DNA from: CAYWMD01 sp964458575
GTDB taxonomy: Bacteria > Verrucomicrobiota > Verrucomicrobiia > Limisphaerales > JADLHS01
Direction of reading: 5' to 3'
NCBI GenBank assembly: GCA_964458575.1
Contig: CAYWMD010000020.1
Location: 38,271 to 102,270, forward strand
DNA length: 64,000 nucleotides
A program made the translations under genes and the position numbers. This document shows positions 34,915-44,200 of this stretch, one piece after another (position 1 is the stretch's first letter; every line of letters starts with the position of its first letter). Below the pieces are notes generated by a model. It saw only the letters and a program-made list of their open reading frames with translations, made no database searches and had not been told where the DNA came from.

Positions 34915-35709
34915 TCACTTCGGCACTTCCCAGAGGACTTGCCGCGAATTAAACACCGGTCCTTCGGTGCAGGTCCGCTGGTATTCCCAGCCGTCCCCGA
35001 CCTTGACCGGAATTACGCACGTCAAACACACGCCCACGCCGCAACACATGTGCTCGTCCGCGGAAATTTCCGCGGGGACGTTGAAATCCTCGGCAATCTT
35101 GGCCACCGCCTTGAGCATGGGCGTCGGGCCGCAGGCGAACAGCTTGTAATTGCGGAGCGCGGAGTGCGGAGTGCGAAGTGCGGTCAGCAACGGTTGCGTG
35201 ACCAAGCCTTTCTCGCCGTGACTTCCGTCCTCCGTCGTCGGGCGCACGTCCCAGCCCAGCGTGCGGAACTCCGATTCGCACAAAATGTCCACGCGCCTGC
35301 GACCGCCAACGAACGCGATGCCTTTCTGCGGTGAACGTTGCGCCAGCAGATACATCGCGGCCATCCCGTAGCCGCCCGCGACCAGCAGCGGAATTTCGAG
35401 GCCGGGCTTCGGCACGGTGAAGCCATGCCCGAGTGGACCGATGGCGCTGAGTTCCTCGCCCGGTTTCATGCGCGCGAGGACTTCGGTGCCTTTGCCGACC
35501 GCTTTGTAGAGGATGGAAAAAGTGTCGCCGTTGACCTGATAGATGCTGAACGGCCGCCGGAGCAAGAGGTCCTTCAACGGCGGAATGCGAACGTGCGCGA
35601 ACTGCCCCGGTTGAACCAGCGGCGCAATTCGCTGCGCGCGCACTGCCAACTTGAAGTAAAGGTCAGTGTCGCGCTCGTTGGAAACAATTTCAACGGTTTG
35701 CTCAAGCAT
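34915..35709 (-). CDS. pyrK: Dihydroorotate dehydrogenase electron-transfer subunit
   Basis: 264 residues from ATG 35709 (MLEQTVEIVSNERDTDLYF). Iron-sulfur flavoprotein passing electrons from PyrD to NAD+. FAD part: PGQFAHVRI, LLRRPFSIYQV, YKAVGKGTEVLA. NAD part: IPLLVAGGYGMAAMYLLA and LFACGPTPMLKAVA. The [2Fe-2S] ligands lie in CCGVGVCLTCVIPV and YQRTC. Residues about 176-187 (TALRTPHSALR) are encoded by a tandem GGAGTGCG repeat in frame, between beta strands just before the FACGPTPM strand. It precedes pyrD on the same strand. Confidence 0.94.
   Translation of the reverse strand: MLEQTVEIVSNERDTDLYFKLAVRAQRIAPLVQPGQFAHVRIPPLKDLLLRRPFSIYQVNGDTFSILYKAVGKGTEVLARMKPGEELSAIGPLGHGFTVPKPGLEIPLLVAGGYGMAAMYLLAQRSPQKGIAFVGGRRRVDILCESEFRTLGWDVRPTTEDGSHGEKGLVTQPLLTALRTPHSALRNYKLFACGPTPMLKAVAKIAEDFNVPAEISADEHMCCGVGVCLTCVIPVKVGDGWEYQRTCTEGPVFNSRQVLWEVPK
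35150..35183. repeat. GGAGTGCG tandem repeat in frame inside pyrK
   Basis: GGAGCGCGGAGTGCGGAGTG continues with GCGAAGTGCGG; three to four copies of a 9-base unit, translated as TALRTPHSALR on the minus strand without disrupting the frame. Confidence 0.8.
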
Positions 35710-35776
35710 CACTGCGTTCAGCATGAAGAGCCGGCGCGGGCAAGTCAATGTTGTGACGTTCTGCGAGGATTTTCAC

Positions 35777-35885
35777 GGAGCGCGGCTTGTCCCAAGCCGC
35801 AGCAGCTACGATTGCCAACCAAGCTGGAATTATCAGGACCGTTTCCGCCGACGAGCACGCTGCGAGTTGGGACAACTCGCGCTCC
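35777..35885. repeat. Cruciform repeat family A, intergenic
   Basis: Arms GGAGCGCGG...CGCGCTCC with hairpins GGCTTG-tcc-CAAGCC and AGTTGGGACAACT, inner GCAGC/GCTGC, and a longer central spacer than the copy in GH116. It lies in the 405-base divergent gap between pyrK and the orphan membrane protein. The rest of that gap (35886-36114) shows no gene or promoter I can support. Confidence 0.8.
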
Positions 35886-36114
35886 GTTATCGTTGCGGTT
35901 TTGCTGTCATGCTTCAGTGAGCAGTGAGCGACCAACGTGCGCGCATCGAGCCTCAGACGAAAACAGCTTCAAGCTGCCAGCCGCGCAGCCATTCGGAGGT
36001 TGAGGATTCGCGCCATCCCAAACCCCGGCGTTGGGCCTCACGCCGACGCAGACCCGCACGCCAAAGGCCATCGGGCTCTGGACTCTATTACCAGTTCTGC
36101 TAGTTTTATCTCGC

Positions 36115-36756
36115 ATGGCAGGAGAGCCATCAGTGACGTCGTTTGTCATTCCCACTCCGAAACGTGTGGTGTTTGGGGCGACTTTATTCACGGCCTTTCT
36201 GGTCTTTTTCGTGGCGCTGGGCATCTGGAATCTCGCTCATGGCACCGCCATCATAGCCTCCTGTCTCTGGCTCGGTCTTATGGGCTTCATCCTTGCGGGA
36301 TTCTTAAAGACCGAAGGATGCCGAAAAGTTGCCGTTTATGTTCTCAGAGCTTTTGCTACCCGAAATTTCGCATGGATCCATCAGCAACCTCCCAACATGA
36401 CGGAAATCCGCTTCGGATATGAGATTTTCGGATTCCGGCACTTCCATCTCATTGTGCCGGTTGATAGGATCAAGAGCGTAAATTGGCATACCGGACAGGC
36501 CAGCTATTTCGCCAAAAAAGATGTCGGAGATTGGTCGGTCGCGCTTTGGTATGATCACGGTGATCCCGTAAAAAGCCAGGCACAAACGAACATGCGCAAT
36601 CCGGATCAGGAAGTCTATATCGTGGGACTCGAAGGGCCAAAGAATCAAGTGGCTGCTTTCGGACGAGAGTTACTGAGTTTTCTCCGGCAATCGGGAGTTT
36701 GTCTGGTGCGGGGCAAAGACGACTGCGAATACGTCCGCCAGCCAGTTACGCCGTAA
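36115..36756 (+). CDS. Orphan two-TM membrane protein
   Basis: 213 residues from ATG 36115 (MAGEPSVTSFVIPTPKRVVF); an in-frame start at 36031 would add 28 residues. Two adjacent membrane segments (VVFGATLFTAFLVFFVALGIW and AIIASCLWLGLMGFILAGF, written here as their cores) are followed by a ~150-residue soluble part with FGYEIFGFRHFHLIVPVDRI and GDWSVALWYDHGDPVKS. This resembles PH-like or bPH domains of membrane proteins only loosely. Not recognised otherwise. AT-richer than its neighbours and flanked by unrelated genes, so possibly acquired. Confidence 0.6.
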   Translation: MAGEPSVTSFVIPTPKRVVFGATLFTAFLVFFVALGIWNLAHGTAIIASCLWLGLMGFILAGFLKTEGCRKVAVYVLRAFATRNFAWIHQQPPNMTEIRFGYEIFGFRHFHLIVPVDRIKSVNWHTGQASYFAKKDVGDWSVALWYDHGDPVKSQAQTNMRNPDQEVYIVGLEGPKNQVAAFGRELLSFLRQSGVCLVRGKDDCEYVRQPVTP

Positions 36757-36891
36757 ATCCCCGTTCGTAAATCCGAGACATCTACAGCCCCGCCAACTTC
36801 CATTCCACCATCCCCGTAAATTCGTCACAGTCCGATCATCGCCCCAAGACAAAACTTGTTGCAGCTTTCGCCGCGCGTATCCTCACCCGGA

Positions 36892-39264
36892 ATGATCAGT
36901 CCGTTGGCGGTAATCACCCTCGTCACAGCCATCCTGTTCGCAACAACACGCTCCGTTGTTGGCGAACTGGAGGAGAAAACCATTTCGGGTGGTTACCCCA
37001 AGCCGGTCATGTTCCGCGCCAATACGCCCGACAACCTGGCGGCGGACGGAGACTGGTTTCAAATGGTGGTTTCCGATCATTTGGTTTCGCGCCGCAGCTA
37101 CTCGGAGGAGAAGTTCAAGGAACAATTTCCCGACCGACCGGTGCTGATTCACGTGGGCGGCGATTTCGTCAGTGCCAACGCCTACACGCCTAAACAAATG
37201 ATGCAGGATCGCGGTTTGGCCAAAGGCGAACTGGCCCGCAAATTCATCCAGTTCCGGCGCGGCATTGAGGAAATCATCCGCGACGATTTTGTGCCGATGC
37301 CCGATTTCTTGGGCTACTGGGTGTATCAGGCCGGCGTTACGAACCAAGCCGCCGTTCCCGAGAATGAGCGTGTGGCGACGTTGAAGGTCGCGAATGCAAG
37401 GAGTTTCGAGCCGCGACCGGTCACGCCCGACATCACCGAGAACGAACTCAAGCAGTTGAACGTATCCACGCGCGCGCCGCGCACCGTGGTGATCTGTCCG
37501 CGCGATGCGCAGGGGCAACTTGACTGGTTGAACGCAGAACTGGCGGATGTGTTGGACGCGGATGCCGCGCGCGGAACGATGCGCGTGCGCCGGTTCGACA
37601 CGGGCAAAGGGTGGCCGGCCATTTCCGCCGGGGCTTACGTGGCCGCCAGCGCGCCTTGCTGGGATCGAACGATGGAGTGGGGATTGCGCAACACGCCCAA
37701 GGATCATCCGTTGCATTACCCGGTCTGGCAGTTTTTCATTCCGAACTTCACGCCCTTCTGTCCGCGTGACCCGCGCAACGGGCTGAATGCCGCGCAATGG
37801 TTTGCCCGGCATTATCTCGAACACAAAAAGAAATACTTCCCCCGCAGCGACGGTTACGCGCTGGACGTTGCCATTTCCGTCTTTTTGCCGGACACGCACA
37901 TTTTCGGCTCGGCGGATTTCGACAACAACGGGGTTGCCGACCACGCTTTCATCAATGGCGTCAACTGGTGGGGGCTGGGCATGAATGATTTTCTCTACTA
38001 TCTGCGCCACGGAGTGCCGGGGAAATTTGAAGGCGGCGGCGACCGTTTGCGGTTGACCTGGGACGCGACCGACAACGGCGAGCAGCGCTTCTTTCATCTT
38101 TTGAACGGCGCGGAGTTTGAGCACGGGTTGTTTCCGGCGGGTCGTTCCGCCGCGATGCTTTCGAGTCATCTCGACCGGTTGCTGCTTTGGGCGGAGCGCG
38201 GCCGGAAGCCCGACCTCACGTTCGTCAGCAACAAACGCCCCGACGAAGTTTATCACGGCGGAACGCTCGACGAATTGCGCGAGCGGCCCAAGGACAGCAT
38301 TGGTCATTGGCGATTGGAAATGGCTGCCGCCTGTCTCGCCAGCGGCTACGCGCACAAGGGCACCGCACGCGGGAATCCGAACACGGTCAATTATCCGGGG
38401 CTGAGGGAACAGGTGAAGAAATACGGCGAACCGCTCCTGCAAGATTACGACGAGTTTCATCAAGGCGACAAAAACGTCCGCGGCTGGCTGGGCAATCCAC
38501 TCTCGCCGGCCTCGCGATTGCGGGAACATCTCGGGCCAATTCTTTATGCGTTCGGCGAACAATCGGTCATGCCGGTCATTCAATCGGACGATCCGCGTTG
38601 GCACGCAGCGTCGCCGGACCGAGTTGGCGAGACCGGGCTGCGTTTCAAGGTCGAGAGCATTGGGCCTTTCAGCGATGCCAAGCAGCAATTCACGTTGCGG
38701 GCTGAACTTCCGTTGAAGGGCGTCGTGTTCAAGAAAGGAACGGAATACGCGTTGCGATTCAACGGCCGCGGCGACAGTCCTTACGGGCAAATCAATGCGC
38801 GCTACCGTCCCATCCCGCGCAACTTGGTCGTGCGTTTGCGCGTGGACGGCAAGAACGCCAACTCTTCCGGTCCGGTACGCTCGTCGCGGCTCGGCGACAC
38901 GCAAGAGTGCCTGTTGTTTGAGGACCGGCGAATCGTGGACCTCACATTGACCGCGGCTGCGTCGGGGCAGGGCGTTCTGGAATTTTGCCTCTCCGAATCA
39001 CCCGGCGTCCTGGAGATTTCCGACCTTGAAATTCGCGACGGTTGCGCTGACGTGTTGTATCGGCCCTTCGAGCATGGGCTTGTGGTGCTGAACGGCGCCA
39101 AGAAAACGCTGGTGAATTTTCCTGTTGCGAAACTCCTGCCAGGGGAGCGGTTTCGCCGGTTGAAAGGTTCGCAAGACGCCAGGCACAACAACGGCGAGGC
39201 GGTCGGCGATATGCTGACAATCCCGCCGACGGACGGTTTCTTTCTGGTGCGGGAGCAGCGTTGA
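36892..39264 (+). CDS. Exported putative glycoside hydrolase-like protein
   Basis: 790 residues from ATG 36892, giving a signal peptide (MISPLAVITLVTAILFATT). The central part looks like a TIM-barrel glycosidase or agarase-like protein: LGYWVYQAGV, VAASAPCWDRTMEWG, YALDVAISVFLPDTHIFGS, DFDNNGVADHAFINGVNWWG, and IGHWRLEMAAACLASGYAHK. The C-terminal third is beta-rich (TLRAELPLKGVVFKKG onward) and ends with a GLVVLNGAKKTLVNFP / TIPPTDGFFLV cap seen in many multi-domain glycosidases. No exact GH family was recognised and catalytic residues are not assigned. It lies next to a sulfatase in the second carbohydrate block. Confidence 0.72.
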   Translation: MISPLAVITLVTAILFATTRSVVGELEEKTISGGYPKPVMFRANTPDNLAADGDWFQMVVSDHLVSRRSYSEEKFKEQFPDRPVLIHVGGDFVSANAYTPKQMMQDRGLAKGELARKFIQFRRGIEEIIRDDFVPMPDFLGYWVYQAGVTNQAAVPENERVATLKVANARSFEPRPVTPDITENELKQLNVSTRAPRTVVICPRDAQGQLDWLNAELADVLDADAARGTMRVRRFDTGKGWPAISAGAYVAASAPCWDRTMEWGLRNTPKDHPLHYPVWQFFIPNFTPFCPRDPRNGLNAAQWFARHYLEHKKKYFPRSDGYALDVAISVFLPDTHIFGSADFDNNGVADHAFINGVNWWGLGMNDFLYYLRHGVPGKFEGGGDRLRLTWDATDNGEQRFFHLLNGAEFEHGLFPAGRSAAMLSSHLDRLLLWAERGRKPDLTFVSNKRPDEVYHGGTLDELRERPKDSIGHWRLEMAAACLASGYAHKGTARGNPNTVNYPGLREQVKKYGEPLLQDYDEFHQGDKNVRGWLGNPLSPASRLREHLGPILYAFGEQSVMPVIQSDDPRWHAASPDRVGETGLRFKVESIGPFSDAKQQFTLRAELPLKGVVFKKGTEYALRFNGRGDSPYGQINARYRPIPRNLVVRLRVDGKNANSSGPVRSSRLGDTQECLLFEDRRIVDLTLTAAASGQGVLEFCLSESPGVLEISDLEIRDGCADVLYRPFEHGLVVLNGAKKTLVNFPVAKLLPGERFRRLKGSQDARHNNGEAVGDMLTIPPTDGFFLVREQR

Positions 39265-39275
39265 ACGATATTCCC

Positions 39276-39382
39276 GGAGCGCGAGTTGCCTCAACTCGCA
39301 GCGCGTGGAAATGGGGATGAGTGGGAAGGTTCAAGTCTTGTTTGCGTTCGCGGCCGCTGCGGATTGGGACAATCCGCGCTCC
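39276..39382. repeat. Cruciform repeat family A, between convergent genes
   Basis: GGAGCGCGAGTTGCCTCAAC begins the element and CGCGCTCC ends it, with hairpins AGTTGcctCAACT and GATTGggaCAATC and a GC-rich middle. It fills most of the 126-base gap between the convergent GH-like and sulfatase genes. Confidence 0.8.
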
Positions 39383-39390
39383 GAGGCGGA

Positions 39391-40806
39391 CTACCGGCCG
39401 AAATCCGGATTGGGCGTCGGCATGATGGCGTTCACGGATTTGCGCCAGGTGATCAGCTTGGTGTGAAGTTTCTTCACCAGGTCTGGCTTTTCACCGGCCA
39501 GATTTTTCTTTTCGCCCGGGTCGTTCCGAATGTTGAACAGTTCAAGGCTGCCATCTTCAAACCACTCGATGAGTTTCCAGTCGCCGTCGCGAATCGCGCC
39601 GCACGGAGCGCCGCCCTGGTTGCCGTAGTGCGGATAGTGCCAGAACAACGGCGCTTTGCGATTGAGTTGCTTGCCCTTGAGCAACGGCGCAATGCTGACC
39701 CCGTCGCGATGTTGTTCCGGGAACAAGGGAAGGCCGGCCAGTTCGAGCAGCGTGGGATAAAAGTCGGTGCTCACGACGGGTGTGTCGCAAACGCTGCCGG
39801 CCCGCGTCACGCCGGGCGCGCAAATGATCCACGGTTCGCGGATGCCGCCTTCGTAGGGCCAGCCTTTGCCGCCGCGGAATGGCAAATTCGAGGTCGGATG
39901 GCCTTCCGAAGTGGAAAGGCCGCCGTTGTCGGACATGAAGACGACGATGGTGCGGCTGGCCAGACCTGTGCGGTCCAACGCCGCGAGCACGCGGCCGATG
40001 GCGGAATCCATTTGCTCCAGCATCGCGGCATAGGTGGGGTGATTTTGCACGAGGCGAACCTGGCGCTCACGTTCCTGTCCCCAAGCATCGGGCGGGGCGG
40101 AGGCTTTCTTGCGTTCATATTTCTCCACCAGGTCGCGCCGGGCTTGGATCGGCGTGTGCACGGCGAGAAAAGGCAGGTAGGCGAAAAACGGTTTGTTTGT
40201 GTGCGTCTCGATAAATCGCACGGCCTCGTTGGCGATGCGGTCGGTGGTTTTCGGATCGTCCTTCGGGTCGGGCACAGGAAGGCCCGACCGGGGATACCAG
40301 AACTGGATGTTGCCTTTTGCGCCTTCGCCGGAAACGAGCCCAGGGCCGAAGCCCTGCGCGTTCGGGGAAAACTCGCCGCCGCCGAGATGCCATTTACCGG
40401 CGAAGAAGGTCGTATAACCGGCGTCGCGCAACCGCTCGGCGATGGTGACTTCCTCCAACGGCAGATGGTCCGCATTTGGCGCAGGCAATAATTTGCCGGG
40501 CCGTCTGCCGCCGATGTAATCCGTCACGCCGGTGCGCACGGGATATTTGCCGGTCATGATGCTGGCGCGTGTCGGCGAGCACACCGGACACGCCGCATAG
40601 CCTTGCGTGAAGCGCATGCCCTTGCGCGCCAAGCCGTCAATGTTGGGCGTCTCGTAAAACGTGTTCGGATTGTTCGCGCCGATGTCCATGTGACCCAGGT
40701 CGTCGGCGAGGAAGAAGATGATGTTTGGGTGCTGAAGTTGACCGGCGGACGCGCAATGGGCGCTGATCACGCCCAGCAAAGCGAACAATACTCGTGTGAA
40801 CTTCAT
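39391..40806 (-). CDS. Exported type I sulfatase, arylsulfatase A-like
   Basis: 471 residues with signal peptide MKFTRVLFALLGVISAHCASA. The formylglycine motif is CSPTRASIMTGKYP (C-x-P-x-R). Other S1 features: NIIFFLADDLGHMDIG for the metal site, FFAGKWHLGGGEFSP, VFMSDNGGLSTSEGHPTSNL, GGKGWPYEGGIREPWI and RDGDWKLIEWFEDG. Probably acts on sulfated sugars released by neighbours. It depends on a formylglycine-generating maturase not present in this window. A decayed gene lies directly upstream. Confidence 0.94.
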   Translation of the reverse strand: MKFTRVLFALLGVISAHCASAGQLQHPNIIFFLADDLGHMDIGANNPNTFYETPNIDGLARKGMRFTQGYAACPVCSPTRASIMTGKYPVRTGVTDYIGGRRPGKLLPAPNADHLPLEEVTIAERLRDAGYTTFFAGKWHLGGGEFSPNAQGFGPGLVSGEGAKGNIQFWYPRSGLPVPDPKDDPKTTDRIANEAVRFIETHTNKPFFAYLPFLAVHTPIQARRDLVEKYERKKASAPPDAWGQERERQVRLVQNHPTYAAMLEQMDSAIGRVLAALDRTGLASRTIVVFMSDNGGLSTSEGHPTSNLPFRGGKGWPYEGGIREPWIICAPGVTRAGSVCDTPVVSTDFYPTLLELAGLPLFPEQHRDGVSIAPLLKGKQLNRKAPLFWHYPHYGNQGGAPCGAIRDGDWKLIEWFEDGSLELFNIRNDPGEKKNLAGEKPDLVKKLHTKLITWRKSVNAIMPTPNPDFGR

Positions 40807-40810
40807 GTGA

Positions 40811-41045
40811 TTACTTTGGCAATTTCACCTCCGGTTTGAAAGAGATTCCGCGGCCTATGGTCGCCGATATTGATGAACGAAGATTGGCCGTTCCGACAGG
40901 CAGTAATCGAGCACAGTCAGGAAAGTCTTGGCAGGGCGTGGATTCTGGGATGTTGGAATCCGATACTCGTGCCATTCCCTTCAGGATTGCTGTCAGCGTT
41001 GCGCGCAACGGCCAGTTTCCCCAACTGCCGGCAATGTCCTGATTT
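40811..41045 (-). pseudogene. Remnant of a carbohydrate-binding module gene
   Basis: Minus-strand reading gives pieces of a beta-rich domain in two frames: AGSWGNWPLRATLTAILKG and RLLPVGTANLRSSISATIG in one frame, EWHEYRIPTSQNP in another. The same WHEYRIPTSQNP peptide occurs near the C-terminus of the WbsX protein at 46362-49118, where a similar RLRLTPCGEANTRAEVDYV strand follows. This supports a decayed homologue of that C-terminal module. 40 bases (40936-40975) are identical to 46452-46491. Confidence is limited because the piece is short. Confidence 0.45.
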
Positions 41046-41048
41046 GTC

Positions 41049-41122
41049 GGAGCGCGGATTGTCCTCAATCCGCAGCAGCCTGATTTGGCGTGCGTGCTGC
41101 GAGTTGGGACAACTCGCGCTCC
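41049..41122. repeat. Cruciform repeat family A, intergenic
   Basis: GGAGCGCGGATTGTCCTCAA begins it and AACTCGCGCTCC ends it. Hairpins GATTGtcctCAATC and AGTTGggaCAACT, inner CGCAGC/GCTGCG pair. Almost the same size as the copy inside the GH116 gene (73-74 bp). It lies upstream of the GH106 gene; about 105 bases remain before that start, without a clear promoter. Confidence 0.85.
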
Positions 41123-41229
41123 AATCCAGAACGCCACATTTGGACCCCACCGAGTGCCGTTCGCGCTTTCCCATCGCGCCGAAATCCTTTATGAACTGCT
41201 GGCCGTCTCGTTGAACGAGGGATTGAGTT

Positions 41230-44200
41230 ATGAGAAAACTTGGGATGTGGCTGGGTTGTTTGGTCGCCGTAGCGTTGCTGGTTCGCGGCGCGAGCGGGGG
41301 TGAACGGTTTGACCAACTCGCGCGGGACTTTTCGCAACCTCCTGACTCCGCCCGTCCGTGGGTTTATTGGATGTGGATGGACGGCAACGTGAGCCGCGAA
41401 GGTATCACCGCCGATCTCGAAGCCATGCAGCGTGCGGGCATCGGCGGTGTCATCATCATGGAGGTGGATGTGGGCATCCCGAAGGGGCCGGTCAAATTCA
41501 TGAGCGCCGAGTGGCGACAGCTTTTCAAACACGTCGTCAAGGAAGCGGAGCGGCTCGAATTGCAAATCACGCTCAACGCCGGGCCGGGCTGGACCGGCAG
41601 CGGCGGGCCGTGGGTCAAGCCGGAGCAATCCATGCAACACCTCGTCGCCAGCGCCGCCGAAGTCAGCGGACCAACGAACTTCAATGCGGAGCTTCCGCGG
41701 CCAGCGCCGCGCAAACCTTGCTTCGGCACGAACGGTCTGCCGGCGGACTTGCTCAAGGCGCAAGCTGAGTTCTATCGCGACGTCGTCGTGCTGGCGTTTC
41801 CCACGCCGGTTGGTAACGAGCGAATCGCCGACATTGAGCACAAGGCGCTTTACGTGCGCGATCCGTTTTCGTCCATGCCGGGTGTGAAACCATTCATTCC
41901 CACGTCGGCGGATTTTCCGAGGCTGCCGACAAACGTGGCCATCGCGTCCGACAGGATTGTTGATCTCACGGACCGACTTGATGCGAATGGCCGGCTTACG
42001 TGGACGGTGCCGCCCGGCAACTGGACGATCCTGCGATTCGGTCGCACGAGCACGGGTGCCAACACGCGCCCCGCGCCCGTGCCCGGCCTGGGGCTTGAAT
42101 CTGACAAGTTCGACAAGGCCGCGCTGGATGCTCACTTCGATCAATTCGTCGGCGCGTTGTTGCGCGAGATTGGTCCGGACAAACGGCGGGATGTGGGCTG
42201 GACGTCGTTGCACATTGATAGTTGGGAAATGGGCGCACAGAACTGGACCGCGGCGTTCCGCGACGAGTTTCAAAAACGGCGGGGCTACGATCCACTGCGT
42301 TATCTTCCTGTCCTCACCGGGAGCATTTTGGAAAGCCGCGAGATCTCCGAGCGATTTCTCTGGGACTTGAGGCAAACGGCGCAGGAACTTGTCATCGAAA
42401 ATCACGCGCAGCACTTGAAGGCGCTCGGCCGCAAGCACGGCCTTGGCTTGTCCATCGAGCCGTACGACATGAATCCCACCGGTGACTTGAATCTCGGCGC
42501 CGTCGCCGACGTGCCGATGTGTGAGTTCTGGGCCAGCGGCTTCGACACGTCCTACAGTTGTTTTGAGGCAGCTTCAATTGCCCACACGGGCGGGAAACAA
42601 ATTGTCGCGGCGGAGGCATTCACCTCCGATGACAAGGAACGCTGGCAGTTTCATCCCGGCAGTTTGAAGTCGCTGGGCGATTGGGCGTTTTGCGCCGGTG
42701 TGAATCGGATTGTGTTTCATCGCTACGCGCATCAGCCGTGGTTGGACCACTGGCCAGGCATGACGATGGGCCCATACGGCGTTCACTGGGAACGCACGCA
42801 AACCTGGTGGGACATGGCCGATGCGTACCATCGTTACCTCGCGCGTTGCCAGTTCATGTTGCGGCAGGGCGTGGCGGTCGTGGACATTCTTTACCTGACG
42901 CCGGAGGGCGCGCCGCTGGCGTTTCGGCCGCCGGCTTCGGCAGTCGCCGGCAACACGCCCGATCGTCGGCAATACAATTTCGACGCCTGTTCTCCCGAAA
43001 CGCTCATCGCACGGGCTGTGGTAAAGCGCGGTCATGTTGTTTTCCCCGGCGGCACAAGCTACCGCCTGCTCGCTTTGCCGAACGTGGATACAATGACGCC
43101 CAGGTTGCTCCGCAAGGTAAGGGAACTTGCGCGGTCGGGTGCTACCATTGTTGGTTCGCCGCCGCAAAAATCACCAAGCCTGGCGAATTACCCCGAGTGC
43201 GATGCGGAAATCGGCCGCCTGGCCCGTGAGCTTTGGGGCGCACCCACAGCGCCGACTACGGTCATGCAACATCGTTTCGGCAAGGGCCGTGTTGTTTGGG
43301 GCGGCGAACTCACCAGGCACGTTTCCGGCACACGCTTGCGGAAGTCGGAATTGGAAACCGCCAAGTGGATCTGGTCGGCCGAAGGCAGGCCTTCCATCGT
43401 CGCGCCGCTTGGTTCCCGGTTCTTCCGGCGCGAATTTGTACTGCCGGCGGATGAAACGGTGTCGGCGGCGCAGGTTTTCATTACGGCTGACAACGGTTTC
43501 GAGCTTTGGGTCAACGGTCGCGCGGCAGGGTCGGGCGGAAACTTCATGAACGTGTTTGAATTCGACATAACGGGTTTGCTGCACCCAGGGAAAAATCTGA
43601 TTGCGATCGAGGCCAATAACGGCGGTGCAGCGCCGAATCCAACCGGATTAATCGCCTTGGTGAATATTCGCATGGCGAGCGGGCTGGTTGTGAAACTGGT
43701 GACCGATCAGCAATGGCAGGTCGCGGACAGCGTCGGCGCGGAGTGGTCTTCGGGAAGCGAATCAGCGGAAGCCTGGCGGCTGGCGAAGGAACTGGGTGAT
43801 TGGGGCATGTCGCCGTGGGGACGCGTTGGCGAAGAGGAGGTCGAACCGGAGATTTATCCCGACTACGCCGGGCTGGCGGAGCTGCTGCGCGCCGACGGGG
43901 TGCCGTCGGATTTCGAGTCGAATGGACCGTTGCGTTACACGCATCGGCGCGACGACAAAGCCGACATCTATTTCGTGGCGAATCGCTGCACCCCTGTCTG
44001 CACTCCGACCGCTGCTTTTCGCGTGACGGGCAAAGCACCCGAGTTGTGGAATCCGCTCACCGGCGAAATTCGCCGTGCGAACGTTTGGGAAGAGCGGAAC
44101 GGACAAACCTTCGTGCCGCTCAAGTTAGAGGCACACGATTCGTTGTTCGTCGTTTTTCGGAAACCGGCCAAAGCTCCATTGAACGCAGCAGGTCGGAATT

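Noticed and set aside
36883..38904. 673-codon open frame opposite the GH-like gene
   Set aside because: Antisense shadow: Arg/His/Val-rich and featureless, while the opposite strand has a signal peptide and glycosidase-like motifs.
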